Part shown: positions 26,650 to 37,989 of the stretch, one piece after another
Position numbering within the stretch: the first letter of the stretch is position 1
Layout: each line of letters starts with the position of its first letter
From: Blautia sp.
GTDB taxonomy: Bacteria > Bacillota > Clostridia > Lachnospirales > Lachnospiraceae
Length of the DNA: 64,000 nucleotides
Reading direction: 5' to 3'
NCBI GenBank assembly: GCA_022770365.1
Contig: JALEHU010000006.1
Location: 1 to 64,000, forward strand
Notes under the pieces: generated by a model
The model's database searches: none
Told to the model about the DNA's origin: nothing
Seen by the model: only the letters and a program-made list of their open reading frames with translations
Program-made: the position numbers and the translations under genes

Positions 26650-29496
26650 ATGGCTGTAAATACAACAGGTAAGAATTTTATTAAAATACGCGGTGCCAAT
26701 GTAAACAATCTGAAGAACTTAAGTGTGGATATTCCAAGGGATCAGTTTGTTGTTTTTACAGGAGTGAGCGGTTCGGGCAAATCCTCCCTTGCTTTTGATA
26801 CGATTTACGCAGAAGGGCAGAGACGTTATATGGAATCTTTGTCTTCTTATGCAAGACAGTTCCTCGGACAGATGGAAAAACCGGACGTAGACATGATTGA
26901 AGGCCTTCCGCCCGCAATTTCCATTGACCAGAAGTCTACCAACAGGAATCCGCGCTCCACAGTGGGAACTGTAACAGAAATTTATGATTATTTTCGACTT
27001 TTATATGCCAGGATCGGAATTCCTCATTGCCCGAAATGCGGCAGGGAAATCCGCAAACAGACAGTAGACCAGATGGTGGATTCCATTATGACATTTCCTG
27101 AACGGACCAGAATCCAGCTTCTGGCTCCTGTTGTCCGCGGTCGCAAGGGAACTCATGCAAAGCTTCTGGAACAGGCCAAAAAAAACGGCTATGTCCGTGT
27201 CCAGATTGATGGAAATCTTTATGAACTTTCCGAGGAAATCTCTCTGGATAAAAATCTCAAACATAATATTGAGATAGTCGTAGACCGGCTTGTGGTTAAA
27301 CCGGGGATTGAGAAACGTTTATCAGATTCTATTGAGACAGTCATGAATCTGGCAGACGGGCTTTTGATGGTAGATACTATGGATGGAAATATTCATAATT
27401 ACAGTCAGAGTTTTGCGTGCCCGGACTGCGAGATCAGTATCCCAGAGATTGAGCCCAGGAGCTTTTCCTTCAATAATCCGTTCGGAGCATGTCCTGCATG
27501 TCTTGGACTTGGTTATAAAATGGAATTTGATCCGGATCTGATGATTCCCGACAGATCTCTGAGCATAGCAGAGGGAGCAATCAAGGTTATGGGATGGCAG
27601 TCCTGTACGGATAAAAACAGTTTTACAAGGGCGATTCTGGAAGCTCTTTCCAGAGAATATGATTTCAGCCTTGATACACCATTTCAGAATTATCCTCAGG
27701 AAATCCAGGATATGCTGATCTACGGAACAAATGGACGGTCTGTTAAGGTACATTATAAAGGACAGCGGGGGGAAGGAGTCTATGACGTGGCCTTTCCGGG
27801 ACTGGTCAGAAACGTGGAACAGAGATACCGGGAAACCGGTTCAGACGCGATGAAGCAGGAATATGAGACGTTTATGCGTATTACTCCCTGTAAAGAATGT
27901 AAGGGACAGCGTCTGAAAAAAGAAGCCCTCGCAGTTACGGTCAGCGGCAAAAATATCTATGAAATTACAAACCTTTCCATCGAAAACCTGAAAAAGTTTA
28001 TGGGAGACCTGAAACTGACGCCCCAGCAGGAGCTGATCGGCAAACAGATTCTAAAAGAAATACGTCAGAGAGTGGGATTTTTGTCAGAAGTAGGCCTTGA
28101 TTATCTTTCTCTGGGACGGGCGACAGCGACTCTTTCCGGCGGAGAAGCCCAGCGTATCCGTCTTGCGACCCAGATCGGTTCCGGGCTGGTGGGAGTTGCA
28201 TATATTCTGGATGAGCCCAGCATCGGACTTCACCAGAGAGATAATGACAGACTTCTTGGGGCGCTGATGCGTCTTCGTGACCTTGGCAACAGTCTGATCG
28301 TGGTGGAACATGACGAGGATACCATAAGAGCTGCGGACTGCGTGGTGGATATCGGACCGAAAGCCGGTACACACGGCGGAGAACTGGTGCAGATCGGAAC
28401 GGCAGACGACCTGATGAAAAATCCCGATTCCATTACAGGCGCATACCTCAGCGGCAAAATTAAAATCCCCGTACCGTCAGAACGCAGAAAACCTTCAGGA
28501 TTTCTGAAAATCAAAGGTGCTGCGGAGAATAATCTGAAAAATATTAATGTGGATATTCCCCTTGGGGTAATGACGTGCGTGACAGGCGTTTCCGGTTCCG
28601 GAAAGAGCTCGCTGGTCAATGAAATTCTGTATAAGCGTCTTGCCAGAGATCTGAACCGTGCCAGAACCATACCGGGAAAACACAAAGACATTGAGGGAGA
28701 AGAACAGCTGGACAAGGTGATCAATATTGATCAGTCTCCCATCGGAAGAACGCCCAGATCCAATCCCGCAACTTATACAGGGGTATTTGATCAGATCCGG
28801 GATCTGTTTGCTGCAACAGCAGATGCCAAGGCAAAAGGCTACAAAAAGGGCCGTTTCAGCTTCAACGTAAAGGGCGGCCGGTGTGAAGCCTGCGCCGGAG
28901 ACGGCATCATAAAAATAGAAATGCATTTCCTGTCAGATGTGTATGTTCCCTGTGAAGTCTGCAAAGGGAAAAGATATAACAGAGAAACACTGGCGGTGAA
29001 ATATAAGGATAAGAGTATTTATGATGTTCTGAATATGACGGTTGAAGAAGCAATGACATTTTTCGAAAATGTACCTTCTATCAGAAGAAAAATCGAGACG
29101 CTGTATGACGTGGGCCTTTCTTATATAAAACTGGGACAGCCTTCTACGGAGCTTTCCGGCGGAGAAGCCCAGCGTATCAAACTTGCAACAGAACTGAGCA
29201 AGAGAAGTACGGGACGTACGATTTATATTCTGGATGAACCTACTACAGGTCTGCATTTTGCAGACGTTCACAAGCTTGTAGATATTCTGAAACGTCTTAC
29301 AGATGGCGGCAATACGGTTGTGGTCATTGAACATAATCTGGATGTGATCAAAACCGCGGATTATATCATTGATATCGGACCGGAGGGCGGAGATAAAGGC
29401 GGTACGGTCATCGCTAAGGGAACTCCGGAAGAAGTAGCAGCAAATCCTGTTTCCTATACGGGAAAATATGTGGCAAAATATCTGGAAAACAAATAG
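26650..29496 (+). CDS. uvrA: Excinuclease ABC subunit A
   Basis: [23 protein letters not shown]; zinc finger and LSGGEAQRI signatures. Confidence 0.97.
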   Translation: MAVNTTGKNFIKIRGANVNNLKNLSVDIPRDQFVVFTGVSGSGKSSLAFDTIYAEGQRRYMESLSSYARQFLGQMEKPDVDMIEGLPPAISIDQKSTNRNPRSTVGTVTEIYDYFRLLYARIGIPHCPKCGREIRKQTVDQMVDSIMTFPERTRIQLLAPVVRGRKGTHAKLLEQAKKNGYVRVQIDGNLYELSEEISLDKNLKHNIEIVVDRLVVKPGIEKRLSDSIETVMNLADGLLMVDTMDGNIHNYSQSFACPDCEISIPEIEPRSFSFNNPFGACPACLGLGYKMEFDPDLMIPDRSLSIAEGAIKVMGWQSCTDKNSFTRAILEALSREYDFSLDTPFQNYPQEIQDMLIYGTNGRSVKVHYKGQRGEGVYDVAFPGLVRNVEQRYRETGSDAMKQEYETFMRITPCKECKGQRLKKEALAVTVSGKNIYEITNLSIENLKKFMGDLKLTPQQELIGKQILKEIRQRVGFLSEVGLDYLSLGRATATLSGGEAQRIRLATQIGSGLVGVAYILDEPSIGLHQRDNDRLLGALMRLRDLGNSLIVVEHDEDTIRAADCVVDIGPKAGTHGGELVQIGTADDLMKNPDSITGAYLSGKIKIPVPSERRKPSGFLKIKGAAENNLKNINVDIPLGVMTCVTGVSGSGKSSLVNEILYKRLARDLNRARTIPGKHKDIEGEEQLDKVINIDQSPIGRTPRSNPATYTGVFDQIRDLFAATADAKAKGYKKGRFSFNVKGGRCEACAGDGIIKIEMHFLSDVYVPCEVCKGKRYNRETLAVKYKDKSIYDVLNMTVEEAMTFFENVPSIRRKIETLYDVGLSYIKLGQPSTELSGGEAQRIKLATELSKRSTGRTIYILDEPTTGLHFADVHKLVDILKRLTDGGNTVVVIEHNLDVIKTADYIIDIGPEGGDKGGTVIAKGTPEEVAANPVSYTGKYVAKYLENK

Positions 29497-29595
29497 TAAA
29501 CAGTAGAAAACACACGTCACGGAAAGTTCATGATAAAAAACTTTTCATTTTTGACTGAGTTGTATATAATGATTGTATGAGAAAGGGGGATTCCT

Positions 29596-30585
29596 GTGCC
29601 TGCAAGTGATATTGGAATTGATCTTGGAACCAGGAACAGCCTGGTATATTCTACAGGAAAGGGCCTTGTACTCAAAGAGCCGTCTGTAGTTGTTTATGAT
29701 AAAGATACAGAAAAGATCCGTGCCATAGGAGAGGAAGCCCGTCAGATGGCAGGTCATCTTACTTCGAATATGGAACTGATCCGTCCGATTCGCCAGGGTG
29801 TGATCGTAGATTACATTGTTCTGGAAAAGATGCTGAAATATTTTGTTTCCAAGGCAATGGGGAGGCGAGCTTTCCGTAAGCCGAGGATCAGTATTTGTGT
29901 ACCCAGCGGAATTACCGAAATCGAACGAAAAGCTGTGGAGGAAGCAACGTATCAGTCAGGAGCGAGAGATGTGTATCTGGTGGAAGAACCCATTGCCGCA
30001 GCCATCGGATCCGGTGTGGATGTGACCAGGCCCTTTGGAAATCTTGTGGTGGATATTGGTGCCGGAACTACGGATGTGGCAGTGATTTCCATTGCCGGAG
30101 TTGTGGTGTCCGGAACAATCAAGGTGGCCGGAGATATGTTTGACCAGGCTATCATGAATTATGTCCGTCAGAATCACAGTCTGTTTATCGGAGAGGAAGC
30201 TGCGGAAAAAATCAAGATTGCTATCGGGACTGCAAGTGAGGAAGCAAATCCCAGGACCATGGAAGTCAAGGGCCGTAATATAATGACTGGGCTTCCGAAA
30301 GTTGCTGTTCTTACGTCAGAAGAAATCCGTGTGGCATTGAAGGATGCCACCAATCAGATCGTAGAACTGGTGCACAGTGTTCTGGAAAAAACACCGCCGG
30401 AACTGGCGGCTGATATTGTTGAGCGGGGTATTGTTCTTACAGGAGGCGGAGCGCTGCTTCACGGAATGGACACGCTTATTGAACAGCGTACAGGTGTAAA
30501 TACACTGACAGTTCAGGATGCCATGAATGTTGTGGCTGTGGGAACCGGCAAATATGCGGAAGTCATGGCAAAGATGGAAGGCTGA
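29596..30585 (+). CDS. MreB/Mbl family rod-shape actin homolog
   Basis: DIGIDLGTRNSLVYSTGKG; DIGAGTTDVAVIS; TGGGALLHGMDTLI; GTG start. Confidence 0.9.
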   Translation: MPASDIGIDLGTRNSLVYSTGKGLVLKEPSVVVYDKDTEKIRAIGEEARQMAGHLTSNMELIRPIRQGVIVDYIVLEKMLKYFVSKAMGRRAFRKPRISICVPSGITEIERKAVEEATYQSGARDVYLVEEPIAAAIGSGVDVTRPFGNLVVDIGAGTTDVAVISIAGVVVSGTIKVAGDMFDQAIMNYVRQNHSLFIGEEAAEKIKIAIGTASEEANPRTMEVKGRNIMTGLPKVAVLTSEEIRVALKDATNQIVELVHSVLEKTPPELAADIVERGIVLTGGGALLHGMDTLIEQRTGVNTLTVQDAMNVVAVGTGKYAEVMAKMEG

Positions 30586-30700
30586 GGAGGGGTGCTGCAT
30601 TAGAACATGTTTGAAAACTGTCTTTAATGAAGAAGTAATGTGGGACAGGTTTTGAATGTGTTCTACGGCAGTGCCCTTTTGTATAATGCAGGAGGAAGAT

Positions 30701-32935
30701 ATGAGTGAAACAGTCACAGGATATATCGATCATATTATTTTCCGAAATGAAGAAAACGGATATACGGTGCTTGTGCTGAAAGATAGTCAGGAAGAGGAGC
30801 TGACCTGTGTCGGTTCTTTTCCATCTGTGTCTCAGGGCGTGACTATCGAGGCGGTTGGAGGATATATGCATCATCCTGTTTACGGAAAACAATTTCAGAT
30901 AGATTCCTTCGTGGAAAAGATGCCGGAAGACTCCCTGGCAATGGAACGGTATCTGGGTTCCGGTGCGATCAAGGGTGTTGGGGCGGCGCTTGCCGGCAGG
31001 ATCGTGCGGCACTTTGGGGAAGATACATTGAGAATTGTGGAAGAGGAGCCGGAACGTCTGGCGGAAGTAAAGGGAATCAGCGAGAAAAAGGCCCGGGAGA
31101 TCGCTGCTCAGGTCACAGAAAAGGCCGATATGCGAAAAGCCATGATGTTTTTGCAGAAATACGGCATCTCTCTGAATCTGGGGGCAAAAATCTATCAGAA
31201 GTATAAAGAATCCGTTTACAGTGTTTTGCAGGAAAACCCCTATCGTCTTGCAGATGATATCAGCGGTGTGGGATTTAAGATCGCGGATGAGATCGCTTCC
31301 CGCATTGGAATACATACAGATTCTGATTACAGGATCCGGAGCGGAATGATGTACACTCTTTTGCAGGCTTCGGGTGAAGGACATACATACCTGCCAAAAG
31401 ATGTTCTGTTCACAAAAGCGTCAGAACTTCTGGAGGTGGATTCTTCTTATATGGAGAAACATCTGATGGATCTGTCCCTTGACAGAAAAGTGATTTTAAA
31501 AGAGGGTGAAGACGGAATTGTTGTCTATCCGGCCAGGTTTTATTATCTGGAATTGAACACAGCCAGAATGCTGACAGAACTGAATGTTCTCTGCCCTGAG
31601 GATGAGCAGCTGGTGGACAGGCGGATTGCCCGGATAGAAAAAGACACAGGAACCATTCTGGATGAGATGCAGAAAAAAGCAGTAAAAGAAGCATCGGGAC
31701 ACGGTCTGTTTGTTCTTACCGGAGGACCCGGTACAGGCAAGACTACGACGATCAATGCAATTATCCGGTTCTTTGAAGGAGAAGGAGCACAGATCCGGCT
31801 GGCTGCACCTACCGGCCGTGCGGCTAAACGTATGACGGAGGCTACCGGCTATGAAGCGCAAACGATTCACCGGCTTCTGGAACTGACCGGACTTCCGGAG
31901 GATGAGAGGGAAGGGCAGGCGGTACACTTTGAGAGAAATGCCGAAAATCCGCTGGATGCAGATGTGATTATTATTGATGAAATGTCTATGGTGGATATCC
32001 AGCTGATGCATTCCCTGCTGCTGGCAGTTACAGCCGGCACACGCCTGATACTGGTGGGAGATGAGAATCAGCTTCCCAGTGTGGGTCCCGGTAATGTTCT
32101 TCGTGATATTATCCGGTCAGGGCAATTTCCGGTGGTGGAACTGAAGAAGATTTTCCGCCAGGCATCTGAAAGTGATATTGTAGTAAATGCCCATAAGATC
32201 AACAGAGGAGAACAGGTTGCACTGGATAACAAGAGCCGGGATTTCTTTTTCCTGAAGCGATACGATGCGAATATAATCATCCGTGTACTCATCGCACTGA
32301 TTCAGGAAAAGCTGCCCCGTTATGTGGAGGCAAAACCATTTGATATTCAGGTGTTGACACCTATGCGAAAAGGTCTTCTGGGAGTAGAACGGCTGAATCA
32401 GATTCTGCAGAGATATCTCAATCCTCCGGGTGAGAGCAAAAAAGAAAAAGACTTTGGACAGGGCCTTTTCCGCGAAGGTGACAAAGTTATGCAGATCCGC
32501 AACAATTATCAGCTTGAGTGGGAAGTACGCGGAAAATACGGAATTCCGGTAGAAAAGGGCGTGGGAGTATTTAACGGCGATACAGGTATTCTCAGAACCA
32601 TTAACGAATTTGCAGAAACCGCAGAAGTGGAATTTGAAGATGGAAGATATGCAGAATATTCTTTCAAACAGCTGGAGGAGCTGGAACTTGCTTATGCCAT
32701 TACAATACACAAATCTCAGGGCTCCGAGTATCCTGCAGTGGTGATGCCTCTGCTGTCAGGTCCCAAAATGCTTCTTAACCGGAATCTTCTTTATACGGCT
32801 GTTACAAGAGCAAGAAAATGTGTGACGATTGTTGGCAGTGAGGAGACTTTTGCGGAGATGATCCGCAATGAAAAGCAGCAGAAACGGTTCAGTTCTCTGG
32901 ATATCAGAATCCGGGAACTGGAAGAACAGTATTAG
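30701..32935 (+). CDS. recD2: RecD2-like ATP-dependent DNA helicase
   Basis: GGPGTGKTTTINAI Walker A, IIDEMSMVD, LAYAITIHKSQGSEYPAVV; aggagg RBS. Confidence 0.93.
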   Translation: MSETVTGYIDHIIFRNEENGYTVLVLKDSQEEELTCVGSFPSVSQGVTIEAVGGYMHHPVYGKQFQIDSFVEKMPEDSLAMERYLGSGAIKGVGAALAGRIVRHFGEDTLRIVEEEPERLAEVKGISEKKAREIAAQVTEKADMRKAMMFLQKYGISLNLGAKIYQKYKESVYSVLQENPYRLADDISGVGFKIADEIASRIGIHTDSDYRIRSGMMYTLLQASGEGHTYLPKDVLFTKASELLEVDSSYMEKHLMDLSLDRKVILKEGEDGIVVYPARFYYLELNTARMLTELNVLCPEDEQLVDRRIARIEKDTGTILDEMQKKAVKEASGHGLFVLTGGPGTGKTTTINAIIRFFEGEGAQIRLAAPTGRAAKRMTEATGYEAQTIHRLLELTGLPEDEREGQAVHFERNAENPLDADVIIIDEMSMVDIQLMHSLLLAVTAGTRLILVGDENQLPSVGPGNVLRDIIRSGQFPVVELKKIFRQASESDIVVNAHKINRGEQVALDNKSRDFFFLKRYDANIIIRVLIALIQEKLPRYVEAKPFDIQVLTPMRKGLLGVERLNQILQRYLNPPGESKKEKDFGQGLFREGDKVMQIRNNYQLEWEVRGKYGIPVEKGVGVFNGDTGILRTINEFAETAEVEFEDGRYAEYSFKQLEELELAYAITIHKSQGSEYPAVVMPLLSGPKMLLNRNLLYTAVTRARKCVTIVGSEETFAEMIRNEKQQKRFSSLDIRIRELEEQY

Positions 32936-32990
32936 CTATAACATGACTATGAAATAAAAAGAGAGCGATATCGGGGAGAAAGGACATCTC

Positions 32991-33716
32991 TTGAAACAGT
33001 TTATCAAAAAAGCCGGGGCGATGATCCTGAATATTCTTTATCCAAGGTGCTGCCCCATATGTCATCAGATACTGTCGGATCAGAAACTCCTGATCTGTCC
33101 GAAATGTCGCGTGGAATTGAAACCTTACACAGGTCCGAGGTGTATGAAATGCGGAAAACCGGTAAGGGACGAAGAGGAGTATTGTCCGGAATGCAGCTTA
33201 CGGCTCCGTTCCTTTGCAGAAGGAAGAGGCATTTATCTTTATGATGACAGAATGAAAGCTTCCCTGGTGAAGTATAAATATTACGGACGGAGAGAATATG
33301 GGGATTTTTATGCAGCTGCCATGTGCAGATATGCGGAGAAAGAGATCCGCTGCTGGAATCCTGATCTGATTATTCCCATACCGCTTCACCCTGCCAAGCA
33401 GAGACTGCGTGGATTTAATCAGGCAGAATATCTTGCTGACCGTTTGAGTGCTTTTTTTGGAATTGCGGCGGCATCCCGAATACTCAGAAAAACGAAAAAG
33501 ACAAAATCTCAGAAAAAACTGGATGCAGGCGAGAGACGACGGAATCTGAAAAACGCATTTGAGGTGACAGAGAATCTGGAGGGATTGAGGATTCTTTTGA
33601 TTGATGATGTATATACGACCGGAAGTACAATGGATGCAGCAGCGGCCTGTCTGATAGAATCCGGTGCGGAACAAGTGTTCTTTCTGACTGTCTGTACAGG
33701 GATGGATGCAGGCTGA
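32991..33716 (+). CDS. comF: ComF family protein (Zn-ribbon plus phosphoribosyltransferase)
   Basis: CPICHQIL..CPKC; RGFNQAEYLA; LLIDDVYTTGSTMDAAA; TTG start. Confidence 0.9.
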   Translation: MKQFIKKAGAMILNILYPRCCPICHQILSDQKLLICPKCRVELKPYTGPRCMKCGKPVRDEEEYCPECSLRLRSFAEGRGIYLYDDRMKASLVKYKYYGRREYGDFYAAAMCRYAEKEIRCWNPDLIIPIPLHPAKQRLRGFNQAEYLADRLSAFFGIAAASRILRKTKKTKSQKKLDAGERRRNLKNAFEVTENLEGLRILLIDDVYTTGSTMDAAAACLIESGAEQVFFLTVCTGMDAG

Positions 33717-33848
33717 AATGAGCAGGTAAAACTGATTTTACACCAGAAAAAGGGCTTTTCATGGGTTGGGATATATGTTACAATCAATCTGTATGAGTAT
33801 TTATTGCTGTCCAAAGCTTGACGGCAGTAAGATTACAAGGAGCATGTT

Positions 33849-34283
33849 ATGATAAACGAAGAAAAGGTAAAGATTATGAATAAACTTGCCATGTATGAAA
33901 ATGGCGAGGGCAAAAAATATCTTCCGGTCAGCAAGTATTACAGGAGTGACTATATCGGACTGGCACTGATCAAAAACTTTTTTCTGGTCACGATCGGATA
34001 TGGACTGGTCCTGGCAGGGATTGCCGCGTATTATGGGGAATATCTTCTGGAGAACATTCATAAGATGGACCTGATTTCTCTGGGAATTGGGATTGTAGCC
34101 GGGTATGTGGTGGCTCTTATTGTATTTTCCTGTCTCACATATATTCAGTACTCCGTCAAATACTATCGGGCAAAAAAAAGTGTTAAGAAATATTACGGAG
34201 AACTTACCAGACTGGATAAAATATACAGCCGGGAAGAAAAGAAATCTGCAGGCCGCAGAACGTCAGGAGGATATAGAAGATGA
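33849..34283 (+). CDS. Small conserved membrane protein of unknown function
   Basis: Two TM segments, basic C-terminus; overlaps next ORF by 4 nt. Confidence 0.65.
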   Translation: MINEEKVKIMNKLAMYENGEGKKYLPVSKYYRSDYIGLALIKNFFLVTIGYGLVLAGIAAYYGEYLLENIHKMDLISLGIGIVAGYVVALIVFSCLTYIQYSVKYYRAKKSVKKYYGELTRLDKIYSREEKKSAGRRTSGGYRR

Positions 34284-35386
34284 CAGCGTTACTGGAAATG
34301 AAACAGAAAATCAAAAATTTTTACGGGCAGTATGAGATGTATTTTCTGCCGCTTCTGAAATTCATACTGGGTTTTGCATATTTTACATGGATCAATCAGA
34401 GTATGGGGTATATGAGCGAATTGAATAATATATTTATTGTGTTGATTCTTGCCCTGATCTGTTCTATTCTTCCGTCTTCCGTGATGGTATTCACGGGATG
34501 TGTGCTGATGGTGGGACACAGTTATGCCCTTGGGATGGAAGCTGCCGGATTTATGCTGGTTCTGCTTTTATTCATGATGATTCTTTTCCTGAGATTCAGT
34601 GCCGGCAAGAATATTGTAATGGTATTTACTCCTCTTTCTTTTGCGCTGAATGTACCGGTACTGCTTCCGATCGGCAGCGGGCTTCTGAGCAGTGCTGTTT
34701 CTGTTCTGCCGGCAGGATGTGGTGTGATCATTTATTATTTTATACGTTTTCTGAATGCGAATGCACAGAGCTTTCAGAGCTCCGATATGGAAATTATGGA
34801 CCGTCTGACAATGATGGCTGACGGTATGGTGACCAACTGGGAAATGTGGATTACAGTAATCGCATTTATTGTGGTTATACTGCTTGTGAACCTGATACGT
34901 ACCCGTGCTTTTGATTATGCGTGGAGGATTGCGATCGTGACAGGCGGTGTGGCATATGTTCTGATCATGCTGGGCGGTAGTTTTTATTTCGGCGTATCTA
35001 CAGACATTGTGCCATTGATTATTTATAGCGTTGTGGCTGTTCTGATCGGGATCGTGCTGGAATTCTTCGTTTTTGGCGGAGATTATACAAGAACAGAACG
35101 CCTGGAATATGAGGATGACGAGTATTATTACTATGTTAAAGCTGTTCCAAAAGCTGCTGTGACAACATCCGAAAGAAGCATCAAGAAAATTAACGGCAGC
35201 GGTTCACGGGACGACCGAAGAAGTGAGGAAAATGTTGTATCTTTTTCTGAACCGATTTTCCAGGGCGAGGAAAAACCGCGCAGAACAAAAAAAAGAAGAA
35301 ATGATGAGATGCCGGTAGAGCGCAAAGACGATCTGGATGATATTGATTTTGAAAAAAAACTGGAAGAATCTTTAAAAGATCTTTGA
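34280..35386 (+). CDS. Polytopic membrane protein of unknown function with charged cytoplasmic tail, upstream of cdaA
   Basis: Multiple hydrophobic segments, C-terminal acidic/basic tail; ATGA overlap with previous gene. Confidence 0.7.
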   Translation: MTALLEMKQKIKNFYGQYEMYFLPLLKFILGFAYFTWINQSMGYMSELNNIFIVLILALICSILPSSVMVFTGCVLMVGHSYALGMEAAGFMLVLLLFMMILFLRFSAGKNIVMVFTPLSFALNVPVLLPIGSGLLSSAVSVLPAGCGVIIYYFIRFLNANAQSFQSSDMEIMDRLTMMADGMVTNWEMWITVIAFIVVILLVNLIRTRAFDYAWRIAIVTGGVAYVLIMLGGSFYFGVSTDIVPLIIYSVVAVLIGIVLEFFVFGGDYTRTERLEYEDDEYYYYVKAVPKAAVTTSERSIKKINGSGSRDDRRSEENVVSFSEPIFQGEEKPRRTKKRRNDEMPVERKDDLDDIDFEKKLEESLKDL

Positions 35387-35482
35387 TATTCTGGCATGAT
35401 CTGACTGTTGTCGGGTAGCTTCATTGCAACAGTCATGATTGCTGCCCGGGAGTTTTTAAATAAATTGCGGAGGGAGGATTTT

Positions 35483-36358
35483 ATGCAGGACTTGAGAGAA
35501 ATGCTGGTGAGATATTGTTCCAAAATTTCTCTGCCACGCATTGGTATTATTGATATTATCGAAATTGCACTGATTGCATTTTTTATATACCAGTTCATGG
35601 TGTGGATTAAATATACAAGAGCATACACGCTGCTGAAGGGAATTCTTGTGGTGTTGATTTTCCTCCTGGTTGCTTATATCTTTAAGATGAACACAATCCT
35701 GTGGATCGTGTCAAATCTGGCGAATATCATGATTATTGCGGTTGTGGTAATTTTTCAGCCGGAGCTTCGCAAGGTTCTGGAACAGCTGGGACAGAAAAAT
35801 ATTATGGCAGCGATTATTCCCTTTGATACCGGCAAAGAAGTGACGGAACGTTTTACAGACAAGACTGTGAACGAAATGATCAAAGCCTGCTTTGATATGG
35901 GCGAAGTAAAAACAGGGGCGCTGATTGTTATTGAGCAGGATATTCTTCTGACAGAATACGAAAGAACAGGCATCACTCTGGATGCTGTACTGACCAGCCA
36001 GCTTTTGATAAATATTTTTGAACATAATACGCCTCTTCATGACGGAGCAGTAATCGTGAGAGGAAACCGCATCGTTTCAGCAACATGTTATCTCCCTTTG
36101 TCTGATAATATGGAACTGAGCAAGCAGCTTGGTACGAGACACCGTGCAGGAGTGGGTATCAGTGAGGTGACGGATTCCGTTACGATCATTGTTTCAGAAG
36201 AAACAGGGCAGGTTTCCGTGGCAAAAGGCGGCAAACTCATGCGAAATGTAAATAGTACACGTCTCAGAGAAATTCTGGTAGAGACACAGAATAAAAAAGT
36301 TGTTGACAGTGGCAGACTGCGGCAGCTTCTGAAAGGGAGAGTGAAGCATGAAGAATAA
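35483..36358 (+). CDS. cdaA: Diadenylate cyclase CdaA
   Basis: FQPELRKVLEQLG; NIFEHNTPLHDGAVIVRGNRI and GTRHRAGVGISE DAC motifs; three N-terminal TMs. Confidence 0.95.
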   Translation: MQDLREMLVRYCSKISLPRIGIIDIIEIALIAFFIYQFMVWIKYTRAYTLLKGILVVLIFLLVAYIFKMNTILWIVSNLANIMIIAVVVIFQPELRKVLEQLGQKNIMAAIIPFDTGKEVTERFTDKTVNEMIKACFDMGEVKTGALIVIEQDILLTEYERTGITLDAVLTSQLLINIFEHNTPLHDGAVIVRGNRIVSATCYLPLSDNMELSKQLGTRHRAGVGISEVTDSVTIIVSEETGQVSVAKGGKLMRNVNSTRLREILVETQNKKVVDSGRLRQLLKGRVKHEE

Positions 36359-37628
36359 ACTGACCCGAAATATCTCTCTGAAAATCATGTCGGTGGTAAC
36401 TGCCGTCCTGGTGTGGATGATCGTTGTAAACATCGACAATCCTATCAGGACGGTTTCTTACACGATTCAGAATGTGGAACTGCTCAATCAGAATTATATT
36501 GATCAGAAAGTTCCGCTTCCTGATACGGATCAGGGAACATTTCGTATTTATATTACAGCGGAGCGAAAAACATTAAGTAAAATATCCGCATCGGATATTC
36601 ATGCGGTTGCGGATCTCCAGCAGGCCTTAAGTTACGATGAGGATCCGGTCATGGTTCCGATTACAGTCACCTGTGAAGGTGTATCTCCGGGAAATATTGA
36701 AGTGGTTCCGAAAAATCTGGCTGTGCATCTTCAGGATAAGAAGACGCAGGAATTCGTTATCAGTGTGAGCAGCGGGGAGTCCAAGCCCGGTAAAGGTTAT
36801 GAAATTGGTTCTCTGACAGCTAATCCTGAAAAAATCAAGATTACGGGACCGACCAGCCTGATTAATATAATAGGTAATGTAACAGCTAATATCAGCGTGG
36901 ATAATAAGACTGAGAACGTCACTAAGGAAACAGAACTGGTGATTTATGATAAAAATGGAACTCAGCTTTCGGATGTTCAGATGAGCTATCTGAATGTACC
37001 GAAGGTAACGGTTACAGCCAGACTCTGGAGAGTCCGCTCGAATATTCAGATTATCGGCGACTATGTTGGCGAACCGGCGGAAGGCTATCAGGTTGAGAGT
37101 GTTGTCATAGTTCCGAATGTTATCAGCCTGGCTGGAAGCGATGAGGCTCTTGATAATCTGGAGGAAGAGAACAATGCTATCAGAATACCTGCTGAGAGCA
37201 TCGATATTTCCGGTGAAAGATCAGATGTTGAGACGAAAGTAAACATCACTCAATTCCTTTCAGAGGGATTAAAGCTTCCAAGCGGTGCCAGTGAAGATGT
37301 ATGGGTGCGTATCAATATTCTTCCGGAAGGCAGTCATTCCTATGAACTGGATACCAATGATATAAAAGTGGAAAACCAGTCGGAAGGAACGCAGGTTGTC
37401 TTCGGAATGGATAAGATTGAGGTTCGTATCAAAAGAACAGATGAATCAGATGAGACACTTGAAACATCAATGATTCAGGCATCGGTAGATCTGGACGGAA
37501 AAAAGAAAGGTACCTATGAGCTTCCTGTGAAGATCAAACTTCCGGACGGATACGAACTGGTAGAACCAATTACAGCAGAGGTAGAAATTTCTGAAATTTC
37601 CATTGCCGAGGAGAGCAGTGATGAATAA
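36348..37628 (+). CDS. cdaR: CdaR, YbbR-domain regulator
   Basis: N-terminal TM plus repeated YbbR domains; overlaps cdaA by 11 nt. Confidence 0.9.
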   Translation: MKNKLTRNISLKIMSVVTAVLVWMIVVNIDNPIRTVSYTIQNVELLNQNYIDQKVPLPDTDQGTFRIYITAERKTLSKISASDIHAVADLQQALSYDEDPVMVPITVTCEGVSPGNIEVVPKNLAVHLQDKKTQEFVISVSSGESKPGKGYEIGSLTANPEKIKITGPTSLINIIGNVTANISVDNKTENVTKETELVIYDKNGTQLSDVQMSYLNVPKVTVTARLWRVRSNIQIIGDYVGEPAEGYQVESVVIVPNVISLAGSDEALDNLEEENNAIRIPAESIDISGERSDVETKVNITQFLSEGLKLPSGASEDVWVRINILPEGSHSYELDTNDIKVENQSEGTQVVFGMDKIEVRIKRTDESDETLETSMIQASVDLDGKKKGTYELPVKIKLPDGYELVEPITAEVEISEISIAEESSDE

Positions 37629-37640
37629 GGAGAGGATGTT

Positions 37641-37904
37641 ATGATCAGTCAAAAAATAACAATTAAAAACCCGACAGGACTTCATTTAAGACCAGCAGGG
37701 CTGCTTTGCAAAGAAGCAATGAAATATAAGTCTCTGATTACATTCACATTTGAAGACTGCACTGCAAATGCAAAAAGTGTATTAAGTGTTCTTGGAGCAT
37801 GTGTGAAATGTGGAGATGAGATTGAACTGACCTGCGAGGGCAAGGATGAACAGGAAGCGATGGATGCGCTGATAGCAGCAATTAGCAGCGGATTGGGAGA
37901 ATAG
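37641..37904 (+). CDS. HPr family phosphocarrier protein
   Basis: NPTGLHLRPAGLLCKEA (His site) and NAKSVLSVLG (Ser site region). Confidence 0.9.
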   Translation: MISQKITIKNPTGLHLRPAGLLCKEAMKYKSLITFTFEDCTANAKSVLSVLGACVKCGDEIELTCEGKDEQEAMDALIAAISSGLGE

Positions 37905-37989
37905 ATCAATAAGTAATGCTGTTCAGCAGGTAATAACATGAAGATATTGAACAGATGTGAAGAATAAATTTGAATAAGGAGGAATTATT

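Noticed and set aside
37905-37989. Possible c-di-AMP (ydaO-type) riboswitch upstream of the L,D-transpeptidase
   Set aside because: Intergenic region is only about 85 nt and shows none of the conserved ydaO motifs I would expect.
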